DNA of 64,000 bases, taken from assembly GCA_026168455.1 (NCBI GenBank), contig CM047429.1:9761125-9825124 (forward strand), in the 5' to 3' direction. This document shows, piece after piece, positions 41,441 through 52,913 of the stretch. How positions within the stretch are numbered: the first letter of the stretch is position 1; each line of letters starts with the position of its first letter. Both the position numbers and the translations under genes were made by a program. Source of the DNA: Theocolax elegans. Lineage: Eukaryota > Arthropoda > Insecta > Hymenoptera > Cerocephalidae. The notes under the pieces are model-generated. The model worked only from the letters and a program-made list of their open reading frames with translations. It did not search any database and had not been told where the DNA came from.

Positions 41441-43153
41441 GGTAAATATATTGGTGAAACCATTCATGACAATCAACTTCAATTTTATATAGATTCTGTA
41501 GATAATTCACCACAATTTGATGGTACAGACGAAAAAATTAAATTTAATAATTCAGGTCAACTTAACACTTAACATTTAAATATAATCGAAAACTTAAGTG
41601 ACAATAATAACAAGAATTCAGAAGATTGTTCAGAGTATCACCCTTCAAAAGACGAAAATTCTTTATCTGAAACTACTTCTAGCGGATCTTCTGATGAAGA
41701 TTGTTACGTAAAACAGAAACTCAGTAAAAAAAAGCGTTGGATCCATTGATTATTTCTAGATTAATGAAAAGGAACGGAAGGAAGACAGAAAATAGTAAAA
41801 AAAAAAGTTATAATGCTATTAATGTAGAAAACAAATTTCATAAGCAGGGTTCAACAGAAATTCCTGCACCGCAAACATTTATTCCAGAATCCACTCAGGA
41901 TGAAATAAATGATAAAAATAAACTGTGTTATTATAAAAAAAATTTTTGCTGTTTTTGTTTTATTTTATGTAAAAGTATTGATAGGCACCTAATTTTTTAT
42001 CATGCGGAGCAGACAGAGGTTAAAATTATAAACTATCTGACACTGTGTAGCGGGGACAGAAGAAAAAAAATAGGACTATTGCGCAAAAGAAGAAATGAGA
42101 TATACAATAAAAGCAAAGAGTATAATCCAATTGGCGAACAAATAATGACTCGGCAACTTCAATTAAATGAAGTAAATAAGTCAAAATCGATAAGTAATAA
42201 GATTATTTGCATCTACTGTCGATGTTATTATAATGACACATATTTATCTTGTCACGTAAAACAATATCATGAAAATAAAAACACTGATAACTTTAGACAA
42301 TTAAAAAGGAACGCTATTACAGCGATGGATCAAATAGATGAACGAGCATTAAAGCTTGTGCGTGAAGAAGTGTTTCTTGGTCTTTTAAAAGATGAATGTT
42401 GAAATGTTGTTCGTTATGACTTATTTATTATTTTGTATGCAAATAAATTTGGAATGAAAAAATATGGGAGTAAAGATCAGTTTGGACAGTTAAGATGAAC
42501 TCTTCGTTTATTAGCGAAATTAGCTCCTGCAATCAAACATTATGCTAAATCGCTTACACAATTGTACATAGCTTTTAGAGCCATGCATTGGCCTACGATG
42601 ATAAAAGCCATATATTTAATTTGTAAATACAAAAAGGAAACAAGATCGTTTCGTTTATAATCCATACAATGGCGAAATTATTCGAATTCTTCTAAGAAAA
42701 TATATTAAAATTTTACGAAACAAATATGAAATCAATGAGGATAAAATTATTCAAGAGCGTTTGACGGGTTTTATAAATATTTTTGAAGGCGATGTGGATA
42801 TGTTAATTTCTGCTATTGTAGAACGTTCAAGGAAAGCAAAAAACAGATACAAACCCACTGAAACACGTCCACAAACAGATGATATTATAGCTTCAAACTC
42901 ATTTTTAAAAGATAAAAGAATTTTATTTACGAATCTTTTGAAAAATTGTAATGGACATCCTGCGTATGCCACGCGGCTAGAATTAATTAATATAACAGCT
43001 CTTATAAATCAAATTTTTAATCGGCGAAGGTCTGGCGAGATTTCTAGAACGTTGATCCTCGAATGTGAAAATGCAAAAGCTGTCGATAAAAATAGTGAGT
43101 TTTGTAAATTGCTTTCTTCTCACTTCAACATCGAGCTGAATTATCTAAGGTAA
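41441..43153 (+). pseudogene. Crypton-like (tyrosine-recombinase-related?) protein pseudogene
   Basis: Begins after TTTAATTTCAG. Segments in order: an acidic Ser-rich part, a Cys/His region (CCFCFILCKSIDRHLIFYH and CIYCRCYYNDTYLSCHVKQY), a VVRYDLFIILYANKFG segment, RPQTDDI, and AYATRLELINITALINQIFN followed by RRRSGEISR. These match a widespread metazoan family with C2H2-like fingers and an FNRRRxGEIxR motif that resembles the first active-site block of tyrosine recombinases (Crypton-type). Lesions: TAA near 41572, a frameshift at an A run near 41735, TGA at 42400 and about 42498, and a frameshift near 42660. The C-terminal catalytic Tyr region is not seen. Confidence 0.6.
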
Positions 43154-44896
43154 TGACACGAATTACAATATTCTTTCTTCAAGATTAATATATTGTGGAG
43201 GTAGTATCCTAACCTCACTTTACCTATCCTTCTCCTTACCTGCAGCTAGGTTTTGACAACCTGCTGCTTTCCTCAACTCTAATTTTGGTTCAGTATTATT
43301 TACTAATACTGTTGCAGGTACTCGAAGGAGGTTTTACAGCAGCGGATGACTACCACTTTCTATGATGAGGCTGGATACGACTTGAATGATTTCTACGCAT
43401 CTGTTATATACTGTCTACACTACCTCAAGTTCTACCAGATACGATTATCTTCTGCAGGACATAATGTACAGGATTCATCACAGGTCCTCAACATACTATA
43501 CCAGGATTACTCAACACAGGAATGGATATTATATTATGCGGAACACTGACAGGGACAGTGATTTTGTGCATGTGCGTATGTGTCACTGGAGTTCGTACTC
43601 CTCACGGTCTAGACTAGCTAAGTAAGTGACATGCAGTTAGAACTGCCATGTCACAAAGTCTATTGACACAAAAACATGAAAAGTACTAAGCTACGTAAAC
43701 CAAAGTTTTAGAATCGGCTAGTTAAGAGTATGATGAAGAGCAAATAAATACTGTTTCAGAAAATGGGAATAAAAAAAGAAAACTGAAAAGAGTATGTCCA
43801 ATTACATCTGATTCCTCAGAATCTGAACAGCATGAAAAGGAAAATCATATAAAGAAAAAAAAAGTATATTTTGTTATTATTTACTTTCTTTTTCGCTTTT
43901 ATTTACGTTTTTCTGTGCTTTTTTTTGTTTTTTTTTTCAAGTATGCCTAGACCTATATATTCGTAAACTTTTTCTTTCATATGTACGTTATACACTTTAT
44001 TGCTTAAAGTTAGAACAAAAAGTTCTAATAGTTTTATAAGTATAATTTGTTATTATCTTTTTCAATCTTTGATTTCCTCTATTTTAGTTTATTATAGTTA
44101 TTACATAATATTATTACATAACAAGTGTGTGAAGAAAAATATCACACACGAGTCGCATACGCTATTTTTTGATCGACCGTCCGTTATGTCGGTGCATGAA
44201 GTTGATATTTCACTTCACGAACGTAATTACTTCACGCATAGTATGAAATAGTATTCACTTCACACACGGATTTTTTAACTTCATGCACCGACTTCACGCA
44301 GTCGATCAAAAACCATAATTTAACATATTTAATTTTGCAGCAATATAACACAAATCATGGTTGTTAGAGGAAAAAAATGTATTTTTGAAGCCTTTGTATC
44401 TTGCTTGGAGAACAAATGATATCCAACAAAAAAATCAGCGAAGCTTGTATAAAATACAGTGTTTTGCGAGGAAGAGATGGCTTCAAAATTCGAGCTCGAT
44501 TTCCAAACATATTTAAAATGGACCAATAATTTCCAAATTTTATGAATTTTTTATGTTAAGAACATAATTTTTTAAAGAAAATATTCTATAAAGTAGTTTT
44601 AGTTGCAAAAGAAATCCTTGTTCAATGATAAATATTTGTAAACAATGAGTTGAGCGTTATAAAAAATTATATTTATGTTTTCAATAATGTTGTTACAAGA
44701 AAATGCACGGACTTAGCATTTAATTTCACAAAAATCATGGATCTCCCTATTTATACTAATAAAATTAGTAGTTATCTTTGTATAAATTATTATATCTTGT
44801 TACTTGAAAAAAAGTTCTTTTAGAAATAAATGATGTTTTATAATAAAATCTCTAAGAAACAAATAATATTATGATGATTAATATACAGTACGTTTA
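43154..44896. other. Gene-free region with a charged open stretch
   Basis: Non-coding apart from a Lys/Glu/Ser-rich open stretch at 43730-43862 (EYDEEQINTVSENGNKKRK..) that ends at a GTATAT donor-like site and could be a remnant exon. The region contains the hairpin at 44165-44312. Confidence 0.35.
44165..44312. repeat. Hairpin-forming inverted repeat of 148 bp
   Basis: Outer arms TTTTTGATCGAC and GTCGATCAAAAA are exact. Inner arms GTCGGTGCATGAAGTT and AACTTCATGCACCGAC are also exact. The middle repeats TTCACTTCACG-like phrases. This looks like a small MITE. Confidence 0.75.
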
Positions 44897-44898
44897 CA

Positions 44899-44937
44899 GT
44901 TGTAACGCGGTATTTCGTCCTAATACCAGTTACAAGT
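44899..44937. other. Terminal hairpin of GYP-A
   Basis: TTGTAAC/GTTACAA and GGTATT/AATACC form a nested stem around a short TCGTCCT loop, at the presumed outer end of the LTR. Confidence 0.6.
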
Positions 44938-45312
44938 TATTTATTAATTTAAACAGGGACGACGGCCCCGAAGAACGCGTCTTTGTCGTCGCCGTGGGTT
45001 AATAGTTAACCCGTCGGAACACGGTAGCGGAGATAGAATGATCTCCTACGTACCGACACACGTGGCGGGAAAATCGGGAATCGGAATAATTAATTGCGGG
45101 TTATTTTATAATCAAAATGATAACGCGACCGTTATACTAAAACAAATAAATAAGTATTTATTCAGAATTTACACGGAGGTGCCCGACAATAATTAACGGG
45201 GCGTTCTCCCGGTCGCGTGGTATATACGCGGCAAGCAGGGGCTGCCCCCCGTGCTCGCCCCGCGCAATACCCAAACGGTTTCGGTAGCACCACAACGACG
45301 TCTCGTCGCAAA
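44900..45312 (-). repeat. Probable 3' LTR of GYP-A
   Basis: Lies directly after a polypurine tract (TGGGGGG on the minus strand, 45313-45320). It contains a TATA-like GTATATACC near 45218 and an AATAAA near 45155 on the minus strand. The outer end is set by the GTTACA-type hairpin. No second LTR copy is available for comparison. Confidence 0.5.
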
Positions 45313-45415
45313 GCCCCCCACTAAACTCCACATCATCCTACTGATGTGAGAGTTGAAAAGAGGGCAATGAAATAAATAATGACACGCACGCAATCGAATT
45401 CCTCGCCTAGACGAA

Positions 45416-46223
45416 CTAGGGTCGAGGAGTGGTGAGGTTCTTCTCCAGGGTGGCCATCACCAGTCGCAGGACGACGTCTCTCGCTGCGGGATTGTCTCCT
45501 GCCACCGTTTCCAACAACAAGCGACACTCCCGAAGAAGGTCAGCATCGTTGTTGGGTTGTCTCGATGGCCTGGTGATGACGTTGCTGCTCATCCCCGACA
45601 TTATGTCCATCCTGGTAGGAACGGAGGGCGGTCGACCAATGGAATCGGTGGTGCAGGGTACGGGGTCAATAATGACAACTCAGCTGGATAGCCGACTTGC
45701 CTGAATACGGCGTTAAGACCCGCCTGCACCTCATCCAAGAGTCCAGAGTTTGGTACTCCCAAACCCTGCGCCAGGCGACGAAAGAACGTCTCATGCGGGG
45801 GTACATCTTCGATCCGCTCGACGTGGACTGGCTGAGCTACGCTCTCTTCTTGTCCACGGGTCTTATCCTCTTCGGCCTCTTGCCGGCCAGATATCGTTGG
45901 AGGAGGCGGTGTAGGAGGAAGGGCCAGGGAGTCCTGGTATTCCCTACGGCGTCGATCGACCAGCCTTTGAGCATGCTCGCGCAAGGCGCGTCGCACCTCC
46001 TCAATCGGCCGGTATGGTGCAGACCAAATTCTGCCGCCTGTCGGCGGTCTGCCTCCTCGATTCGGCGAGCAATATCTCCGGACGCAAAGGATGGTTGGTT
46101 TTCCTGGGGCTGTGCGTCCACAATACCCACCGAAGTTGCTCGGACCGATGCGACGGTGGTCTCTTCCACCCGCCGCTTCTTCGCTTTACTGCGGCTCCCT
46201 CTCTGTCTAGCCGTCTTGGACAC
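45416..46223 (-). CDS. Extra 3' ORF of GYP-A, frameshifted
   Basis: Downstream of integrase, two overlapping minus frames (45837-46223, then 45601-45996) read as one basic, Arg/Ala-rich protein with a Pro-rich middle (LALPPTPPPPTISG), joined by a frameshift near 45990. A third short frame (45416-45610) continues with LLRECRLLLETVAGD. It could be a C-terminal extension of integrase or a separate product. The function is not recognised. The plus-strand frame across the same DNA is treated as a shadow. Confidence 0.45.
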
Positions 46224-46403
46224 GGACTTCTCCTGTGTCCCAGACGTTGATGGTTGGGATGCCGCTATTGTATACTTGCTCTAATTTTTCCGTGGCGAGC
46301 CGATCATTGCTGGCCTAGGATTTTCTCCTTGGCGGAACGTATCTCTTTAAATCGGATACGTGTACCTCAGACCTTTTCCGTCCAGACTCCTCAAGTCTTA
46401 ATA

Positions 46404-48089
46404 CTACTGGTGATAGTATCTGCTTGACTTCGAAGGGTACGTCGTATTAGGCGCCAATTTGGCCGAAATACCTTTGGCCCCGTGCGATAACGTTCTACAT
46501 TTCCTCATGACTAAATCACCTACTTGGAAGGAAGCCACACGTCTATTTTTGTTATAGACTTTATCCTGATGTCTCTGCTCTTCATCTATGTGTTTACGCA
46601 CTAGATCTCGAAGGGCATCAAGACGTTTGAGTCGATCCATCCACATCTCGGGATCGACAGGAATTTTAAATTCCCTCTTCTCAACCTCTCTACGCAGACT
46701 CTTTATAGGTTAAGGATGACGTCCAAAATTGAGGAAAGCTGGGGAAACCTTCGTACTTGATTGCGTTGCTGTATTAATAGCATGACGGAATTCATGTAGA
46801 TGTTCATCCCAGCTGCGATGATCGGAATCCACAAAGGCCGCGAACATCGTCTTTAATGTCCTATTTGTTCGCTCGACGGGGTTGGCTTGTGGTCGGTAAG
46901 GAGGAGTCGTGATCTGTTTTATCCCGTAATTCTCAAGCATCTGTGTCAACTTATTATTGACGAACTCTGTACCATTATCCGTAAGGAAGTAATCAGGAAT
47001 TTCCCAACGAAACAGTATGAGTTCCTCAAATGCTTTCGCGACCGACTTACCGGTAGCAGCTCGTAACGGTTTTAATTCAACCCACCTCGTGAGCAAATCT
47101 TGTAAGACCAGTATATATTTGTATTGGTTCTTACTACGAGGCAGTTCCGTTATATCCGCTGCAACCACAGCCCACGGTCTATCAACATTACGTTTGCCCA
47201 TCAAACCTTGAGGGCCCGCCTGTGAGACTTTATATCGTTGGCAGTCTAGACACTGCACAACGATTTGCTTGACATCATGGTAGATACCCGGCCAATAATA
47301 GTCCCTTGCCACTCGGTCATAAATCTTTTCCACTCCTAAATGACCACACGATGGAGGGCAATGCGAATCCTCTAGTACGCGCGTCCTATGTTCAATGGGC
47401 ACAACTAATCTCCATCCCTCCTCTTGACCCGTGATTGGGTCCAGCAGCTTATCGGTCGTGAATCGATAGAGCATTTCATCCTCAATTTTCCAGTGCGGAA
47501 ACTTTTGAGGACTGGACCTCACATCATCCAATCTGGCGATGTACCATGGGTCGGTAATCACGTCAAAGGAGGCTATTTCGACTTCGTCCGAGTCCAGGTT
47601 AACAGCGCGAGAGAGTGCGTCGGGAACATAGTGTAGTGCACCTTTCTTGTGCACAATCTCGAAGTCCCACTGTTGCAACTCAAGCACCCAGCACGCTAGT
47701 CTGCCGGTGGGTTCTTTAAGAGTTTTCAGCCATTTGAGCGCGCTGTGGTCCGTCACAGCTTTAAAACGATACGCTTCAATATATGGCCGAAGTTTCTTAA
47801 TTGCCCGGATCAAGGCTAGACACTCTTTTTCCGTCGTCATGTAACTACGCTCCGCCTTGTTCAACACTCGGCTGACGTAAACGATCGGATGCTCGGAACC
47901 ATCTTCATCTTCTTGGGTTAACACAGCCCCAATAGCGTAATCACTCGCGTCGCTCTGCACCGAGAAAGGCTTAGAGAAGTCTGGTCGAGCGAGTACTGGC
48001 GCGCCGGCTAGAGCTAACCTGAGTTCACGGAACGCTGCGTCCTGCTCTGGTCCCCACTCCCATGGCTGGTCCTTACGGAGTAATCTCAC
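46404..48089 (-). pseudogene. GYP-A RNase H and integrase
   Basis: The RNase H part has SDASDYAIGAVL, TTEKECLALI and TDHSALKWL. The HHCC zinc domain (CPPSCGHLG.. CLDC) precedes the integrase core with VAADITELP, FLTDNGTEF and NPVERTNR, the D-D-E triad. After GRHP a stop near 46710 interrupts; the same frame resumes and runs to 46404 with the C-terminal domain (YNKNRRVASFQVGDLV). The stop makes the full protein unreadable, but the catalytic core is intact. Integrase inserts element DNA into the host genome. Confidence 0.85.
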
Positions 48090-48134
48090 GAGAGGGATCT
48101 TAATATCCGACTCTCGATTTATAAAACGAGAATA

Positions 48135-49089
48135 TCAACCGACCATGCCAAGGAAGGAACGAAGTTGTTTAACATTTCTTGGGGTCGGATAATTTAGGAC
48201 AGGAGCCACTCGATCCACATCGGGACGAAGTCCATCACCATCCAGGCGGTACCCAAGGAACGTAACGCTCGAGCAACAGAACTGACACTTCTCTCTGTTC
48301 AATTCTAGCCCTGCGTCCACTAGTGTCCTTAGAACCATTTCCAACCATTTTAAATGTTCCTCGAAAGTTTCGGTTATAACGATTAGATCGTCCAGGTAAC
48401 CGAAAACATGAGGTTCAACTTCGGGACCAAATAGAGCATCGATCAACCGTGCAAATGTCATGGGTGCATTCATCAGTCCTAACGGCATCCGTGTGAACTG
48501 CCACAACCCAGACCCAGGTACAGCGAAGGCGGTATAATGTCGACTAATTTCTGACATTAACACTTGGAAATATGCCGTCTTAAGATCGATCTTAGAGATG
48601 AATTTGGCATTATGTAACTTATCCAGAATCGAATCCATATTCGGTATTGGATATGAGTCACGTTTTGTTACCGCGATTCAAATCTCGGAAGTCTATGCAA
48701 AAACGATAGCTACCTTCGTCTTTGCGGACTATCGCTGGAGCGGCAGACCATTCACTTGCACTCGGTTCTATTATTCCTCTCTCAAACATTTTCCTGACTT
48801 CTTGCTGGGCGAATTCGAGGACTTTAGTCGACATATGTCTTGGTTTGTGACGTACTGGTCGTGCACCTGGTTCTACTTCCACGTGATGTTCGATCAACGT
48901 AGTAAAGCCATGCACATCGCCTGGTGGTGGTAATAAGTTCTCTACTAACTTTCTTACCCTCTCTCGCTGGTCATTGTTAATCTCAATGATACCTGCACAC
49001 TGCGAGAATCCTCGTGTCTTCGTCTCGGATTCCATCCTTGACAAAAGACTGCCATTTTCCGGCGCCAACACACCAGAGGGCATCGCCAA
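48135..49089 (-). pseudogene. GYP-A reverse transcriptase
   Basis: Two frames joined by a one-base shift near 48650. The first (48658-49089) has IIEPSASEWSAAPAIVRK and YRFCIDFRDLN. The second (48135-48638) has SKIDLKTAYFQV, the active site FGYLDDLIVI and FLGYRLDGDGLRPD. A TGA at about 48135 separates this from RNase H in the same frame. RT copies element RNA into DNA. The YLDD residues are intact; the shift and stop prevent a full polyprotein. Confidence 0.85.
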
Positions 49090-49864
49090 TTTTAACCTCG
49101 ATGTTCCTATGTTGAAGGAAGTCCATACCGAGGATCATCGAGTGTTCCATACTCTCGACTATTCTCAGTTGGATGTTGCCATCTAATCCCTCAATTCCAA
49201 ATAGAACATCTAACAAACCTAGGACTTTCAGTGCCGGTCCTGCGACACCTCGCACGACTACCTTGGCCGGTTTCCACTTATCCCTGTAGCATTCCGCTAC
49301 GTCAACGCGTATAAGTGAAACCATTGCTCCTGGGTCGAACAATGCTTTAAAGTCCTTGCCACCAAGTCTTACCGAGAAGAACAAACGGTTTTCGGATTGC
49401 ACTCCCGCAACCATGTCTTCGGCTTGACTGTCAAGTAGAGCTGGAGTCGAACTTGTCTCTCTGGACGTCTTTGGGACGGCTCCTGGCCCCCCCTGAACTG
49501 TTCTAATCGGCAACGATTTTGAACTGTTCATCACCTGATCAAGAGAGACAGTCATTTTACTCTCATTAGACTGTGTTATACTCTTTTCTTTGATCGTAGG
49601 TTGGGGTGACAATGAGTAACGAGTATCATCGTTCTCATTGGTGGGGTTACATAAGGTTAGAGTTTTTCTCTCGTTCTCTATTTCCTTGAGTAACCGTTTG
49701 TGTTCGTTAACAGACTGCCTACGGAGTACTTCAGACCAGAAAGACTCTTTGTTTTTCTTGATCTCTAGAAGTTCTAAATCTGCTTTGTTCGGTGCTTCGA
49801 ACGTTGGAGTTAGCTTGGAAGGAGTCTCAGCCTTAACCATAGGTAACTCAGCAGATTTCGGCAA
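48983..49864 (-). CDS. GYP-A protease-bearing N-terminal pol frame
   Basis: A 293-residue frame. Its first 150 residues are charged and probably disordered, the Gag-Pol linker. The aspartic protease follows: LFFSVRLGGKDFKALFDPGA, with the catalytic Asp at residue 177, and HSMILGMDFL as the second hallmark. The active-site triplet is D-P-G instead of D-T/S-G. The related element at the right end has D-A-G, so departure at the second position may be a clade trait. A frameshift near 49030 separates it from RT. Confidence 0.75.
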   Translation of the reverse strand: MPKSAELPMVKAETPSKLTPTFEAPNKADLELLEIKKNKESFWSEVLRRQSVNEHKRLLKEIENERKTLTLCNPTNENDDTRYSLSPQPTIKEKSITQSNESKMTVSLDQVMNSSKSLPIRTVQGGPGAVPKTSRETSSTPALLDSQAEDMVAGVQSENRLFFSVRLGGKDFKALFDPGAMVSLIRVDVAECYRDKWKPAKVVVRGVAGPALKVLGLLDVLFGIEGLDGNIQLRIVESMEHSMILGMDFLQHRNIEVKIGDALWCVGAGKWQSFVKDGIRDEDTRILAVCRYH

Positions 49865-50012
49865 ATTCAGATGTTCAGAGGTATTCTCTCATACCTTCTG
49901 AGCATTTGTTTGCTCTCCGTTAAGTAGTTTAGCAAAGTCAGTGAGGTGTTTGTCCTTCTTAACAAACAACCTCGCGGGTTCACCAACCCGTATTTCTTGC
50001 CCCCTAGAGCTC

Positions 50013-51353
50013 TTACGCTCTTTTAATTGCGTGCAGGGCCCGGGGGCGATTCTGGTACCCTGCCGCTAGGTTTCCCAGATATTGCCGTACATGCTCACAC
50101 TTTGGACAATTATCTAGGGTTACCCCGGTTGTGTGGCACACCTGACACTCAATGGGTGCTGCCACGTTCGGGCACTGGTCCGCTGTATGTCCCATACTTG
50201 CGCACTGGAGGCAAGTCTGATTGGGACAATCGGAATACTGATGTCCTACTTTGTGGCATGTAAAACATATGCCAAAGAAGGGAGTATTCGGATTCCTTTG
50301 CATACCAGCGTCTTGGGTCTGCCTCTGCGTAGTACGATCATACACCGTGCTTTGTCTACGCTGAGGCGTATAGACGGGTGTCGTCTGAGCTTGAGCAACG
50401 TATTGTTTCGGCCTAGCACCGGTATATTGTTGCTGCTTTGACCCTGTCTGCCTATTTCCCGAAGATTGTCTCGCATTATTAATATTTTGTGCACCCACAA
50501 AATTTTTATTTTGTTGCAAGTATTGACGTTGGCTAGTGTTGCGAGTACCATACACATTGGCTATTTCACAATCACTTGAAGATGGGCTAGAAGAATGTTT
50601 CTTATTCTTCTTGCTCCTTTTCTTTTTCAACGTCTTCTTCTTCAGTGGTGGAGATGGCTGAGAAACTGGTTGGCTCTTCTTATTTTCAACTAATGAGGCC
50701 ACTTTCCCCGAAACTTTGGACGAACTCCGTTTTGGGAAAGCTTGTGGGATATGAACTTGTTCTCTTGGTGTGGGTTCCGCAAACCTCTTGTCCCATACCA
50801 AGTGTTGTTCATATTCTTTACCGTACTTCATTATGTCTTCGAATTTATTTATGGATCTCGAGGACATAAATTTACGGCACTCCGGTCTCAATTGAGAATA
50901 TGCCATCTCTACTTGTTGGCGCAGCGGAGGAGGTCGGCGTAATTTCCGCACAATAGCCTTAAAGCAATTTAAGTATTTTACGACCTTCTCTCCTTTGCCT
51001 TGCGTGCGGCGGTGTAGATCCTCGAACAAATCTTGATCTCGTAACTCCTGACCGTATTCATTCAAAAATTCATTTTCGAAGTCATAGCAGTTACGTAAAG
51101 AAGATTGGACGGCCCTATACCAAAATAAGGCTGTCTTCTTAAACACGCAAGGTAATGCGCTCAGAATACGCCGGTCAGAGAACTGGTCGTCATTCCTGAA
51201 GTCTTGTAAACTATCTAGGAACTCTTCAGCATCGTCGTTGGTCTCCCCATCGAACGATAGACTCCAGTCTCTGAGAGCACTTGCACAACCAGGCCGATCC
51301 TTTCTATCTCTCACTGGTGGCTGGTCGTATCCCAAAGGGACTAATGCACCCAT
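50013..51353 (-). CDS. GYP-A Gag, capsid and zinc-knuckle part
   Basis: A 446-residue frame. The capsid-like region starts about residue 30 (DWSLSFDGETNDDAEEFLDS) and passes through TALFWYRAV and FLNEYGQELRDQDLFEDLHR, as in Gypsy Gag. A Lys-rich patch (KKKTLKKKRSKKNKK) follows, then a Gln-rich stretch. Two regular CCHC knuckles (CFTCHKVGHQYSDC, CLQCASMGHTADQC) are followed by one that lacks the His (CQVCHTTGVTLDNC), then CPKC. Gag packages element RNA. The frame is open, but the N-terminal part of gag lies upstream in other frames. Confidence 0.85.
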   Translation of the reverse strand: MGALVPLGYDQPPVRDRKDRPGCASALRDWSLSFDGETNDDAEEFLDSLQDFRNDDQFSDRRILSALPCVFKKTALFWYRAVQSSLRNCYDFENEFLNEYGQELRDQDLFEDLHRRTQGKGEKVVKYLNCFKAIVRKLRRPPPLRQQVEMAYSQLRPECRKFMSSRSINKFEDIMKYGKEYEQHLVWDKRFAEPTPREQVHIPQAFPKRSSSKVSGKVASLVENKKSQPVSQPSPPLKKKTLKKKRSKKNKKHSSSPSSSDCEIANVYGTRNTSQRQYLQQNKNFVGAQNINNARQSSGNRQTGSKQQQYTGARPKQYVAQAQTTPVYTPQRRQSTVYDRTTQRQTQDAGMQRNPNTPFFGICFTCHKVGHQYSDCPNQTCLQCASMGHTADQCPNVAAPIECQVCHTTGVTLDNCPKCEHVRQYLGNLAAGYQNRPRALHAIKRA

Positions 51354-51365
51354 GTCCTCACTTTG

Positions 51366-52913
51366 GTTATTCCTATCACGCCGGTGGACATCTCGAATCG
51401 GCGATGGTACTCTACTACGTCTGTCAGAGAGGCGCTCCTTGCGATATCTTCTCGCATAGTAAGCGGTTGCATCCTCCCTATTTGCAGCGTAATATTCGTC
51501 CGAATCTAAGTTGCTAAGATTAGAATCGGTTTGAGTACCTTGATCGCATCTAGCGACAGCTCGCTCGTGCTCGACGGGATCATTATTCGTTTCGCGAGAT
51601 CTGTTGTAACCATTGTCACATTGTGTAGAGGCTTCCCTCCTAGTGTAAGTACTTTGGTTACGATCGGACGTTCGAGACTTACTATTCCCTTCATTCGGTA
51701 ACCGTCTAGGAGTGGACGTTGCACTCCTGTGATAGCGCTCACCTTCCGAGAACGATTCATCATCTGCTTCTTCTGGTGCTGGCGCATATCTGTGTGAGTA
51801 GGTCCTGTCGTTATGCTTGTCGTACCTAACCTTCCTCTGACATGTACGTATTGATCACGATTATATGCACGATAATCTGGAGCTTCCCTCCGATTATCAG
51901 TCGACTGCCTGCGATCGTTGGAGGGGAGTTCATAATCCCTGCTCGTCTGTTGTCGCGACTTATCTGACTGAATCTCCGAAATGCGCTTTTTAATAGCGCC
52001 AGAACTACTAAAATGGCTGGGAGTAGACCGTCCATGTGCATCGGGAGTTCAGTCCATAATTGTTACGACGAATGGCGCCCCTTTACACTGGATTGTGGTT
52101 ACCAACCAACGAGTTACGCTGATCCCGGTGTGACGTATGTGGTGGGTTTATAGCATGCGTCTCACCTAGACCAGTATGTGTGGCGGTCGACACCGTCGAT
52201 TGTCTCGAAGTTGGTACGTTAGCCGTCGGAATCGCCGCTTGGTTATTCCTATCACGCCGGTGGACATCTCGACTCGGCGATGGTACTCTACTACGTCTGT
52301 CAGGAGGCGCTCCTTGCGATATCTTCTCGCATAGTAAGCGGTTGCATCCTCCCTATTTGCAGCGTAATATTCGTCCGAATCTAAGTTGCTAAGATTAGAA
52401 TCGGTTTGAGTACCTTGATCGCGTCTAGCGACAGCTCGCTCGTGCTCGACGGGATCATTATTCGTTTCGCGGATCTGTTGTAACCATTGTCACACTGTGT
52501 AGAGGCTTCCCTCCTAGTGTAAGTACTTTGGTTACGATCGGACGTTCGAGACTTACTATTCCCTTCATTCGGTAACCGTCTAGAAGTGGACGTTGCACTC
52601 CTGTGATAGCGCTCACCTTCCGAGAACGATTCATCATCTGCTTCTTCTGGTGCTGGCGCATATCTGTGTGAGGAGGTCCTGTGTTATGCTTGTCATAACT
52701 AACCTTCCTCTGACAGTACCGTATTGATCACGATTATATCGAATGGCGCCCCTTTACACTGGATTGTGGTTACCAACCAACGAGTTACGCTGATCCCGGT
52801 GTGACGTATGTGGTGGGTTTATAGCATGCGTCTCACCTAGACCAGTATGTGTGGCGGTCGACACCGTCGATTGTCTCGAAGTTGGTACGTTAGCCGTCGG
52901 AATCGCCGCTTCT
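51366..52913 (-). repeat. Tandem duplication within GYP-A gag
   Basis: The segment starting TTGGTTATTCCTATCACGCC at 51364 recurs at 52232. The segment starting CGAATGGCGCCCCTTTACAC at 52069 recurs at 52740. The right copy lacks about 197 bp (its counterpart is 51865-52068). Copies are otherwise nearly identical, with several one-base indels (for example near 51430/52298 and 51597/52471). This disrupts gag. Confidence 0.85.

Noticed and set aside
45193..45393. Minus-strand frame with CHYLFHCPLF, resembling the end of non-LTR reverse transcriptases
   Set aside because: It covers the polypurine tract and LTR of GYP-A, has no other RT segment nearby and is most likely chance.
45697..46284. 195-codon plus-strand frame
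   Set aside because: Antisense to the GYP-A 3' ORF in GC-rich DNA. The minus-strand frames have better protein-like composition and fit the element's orientation.
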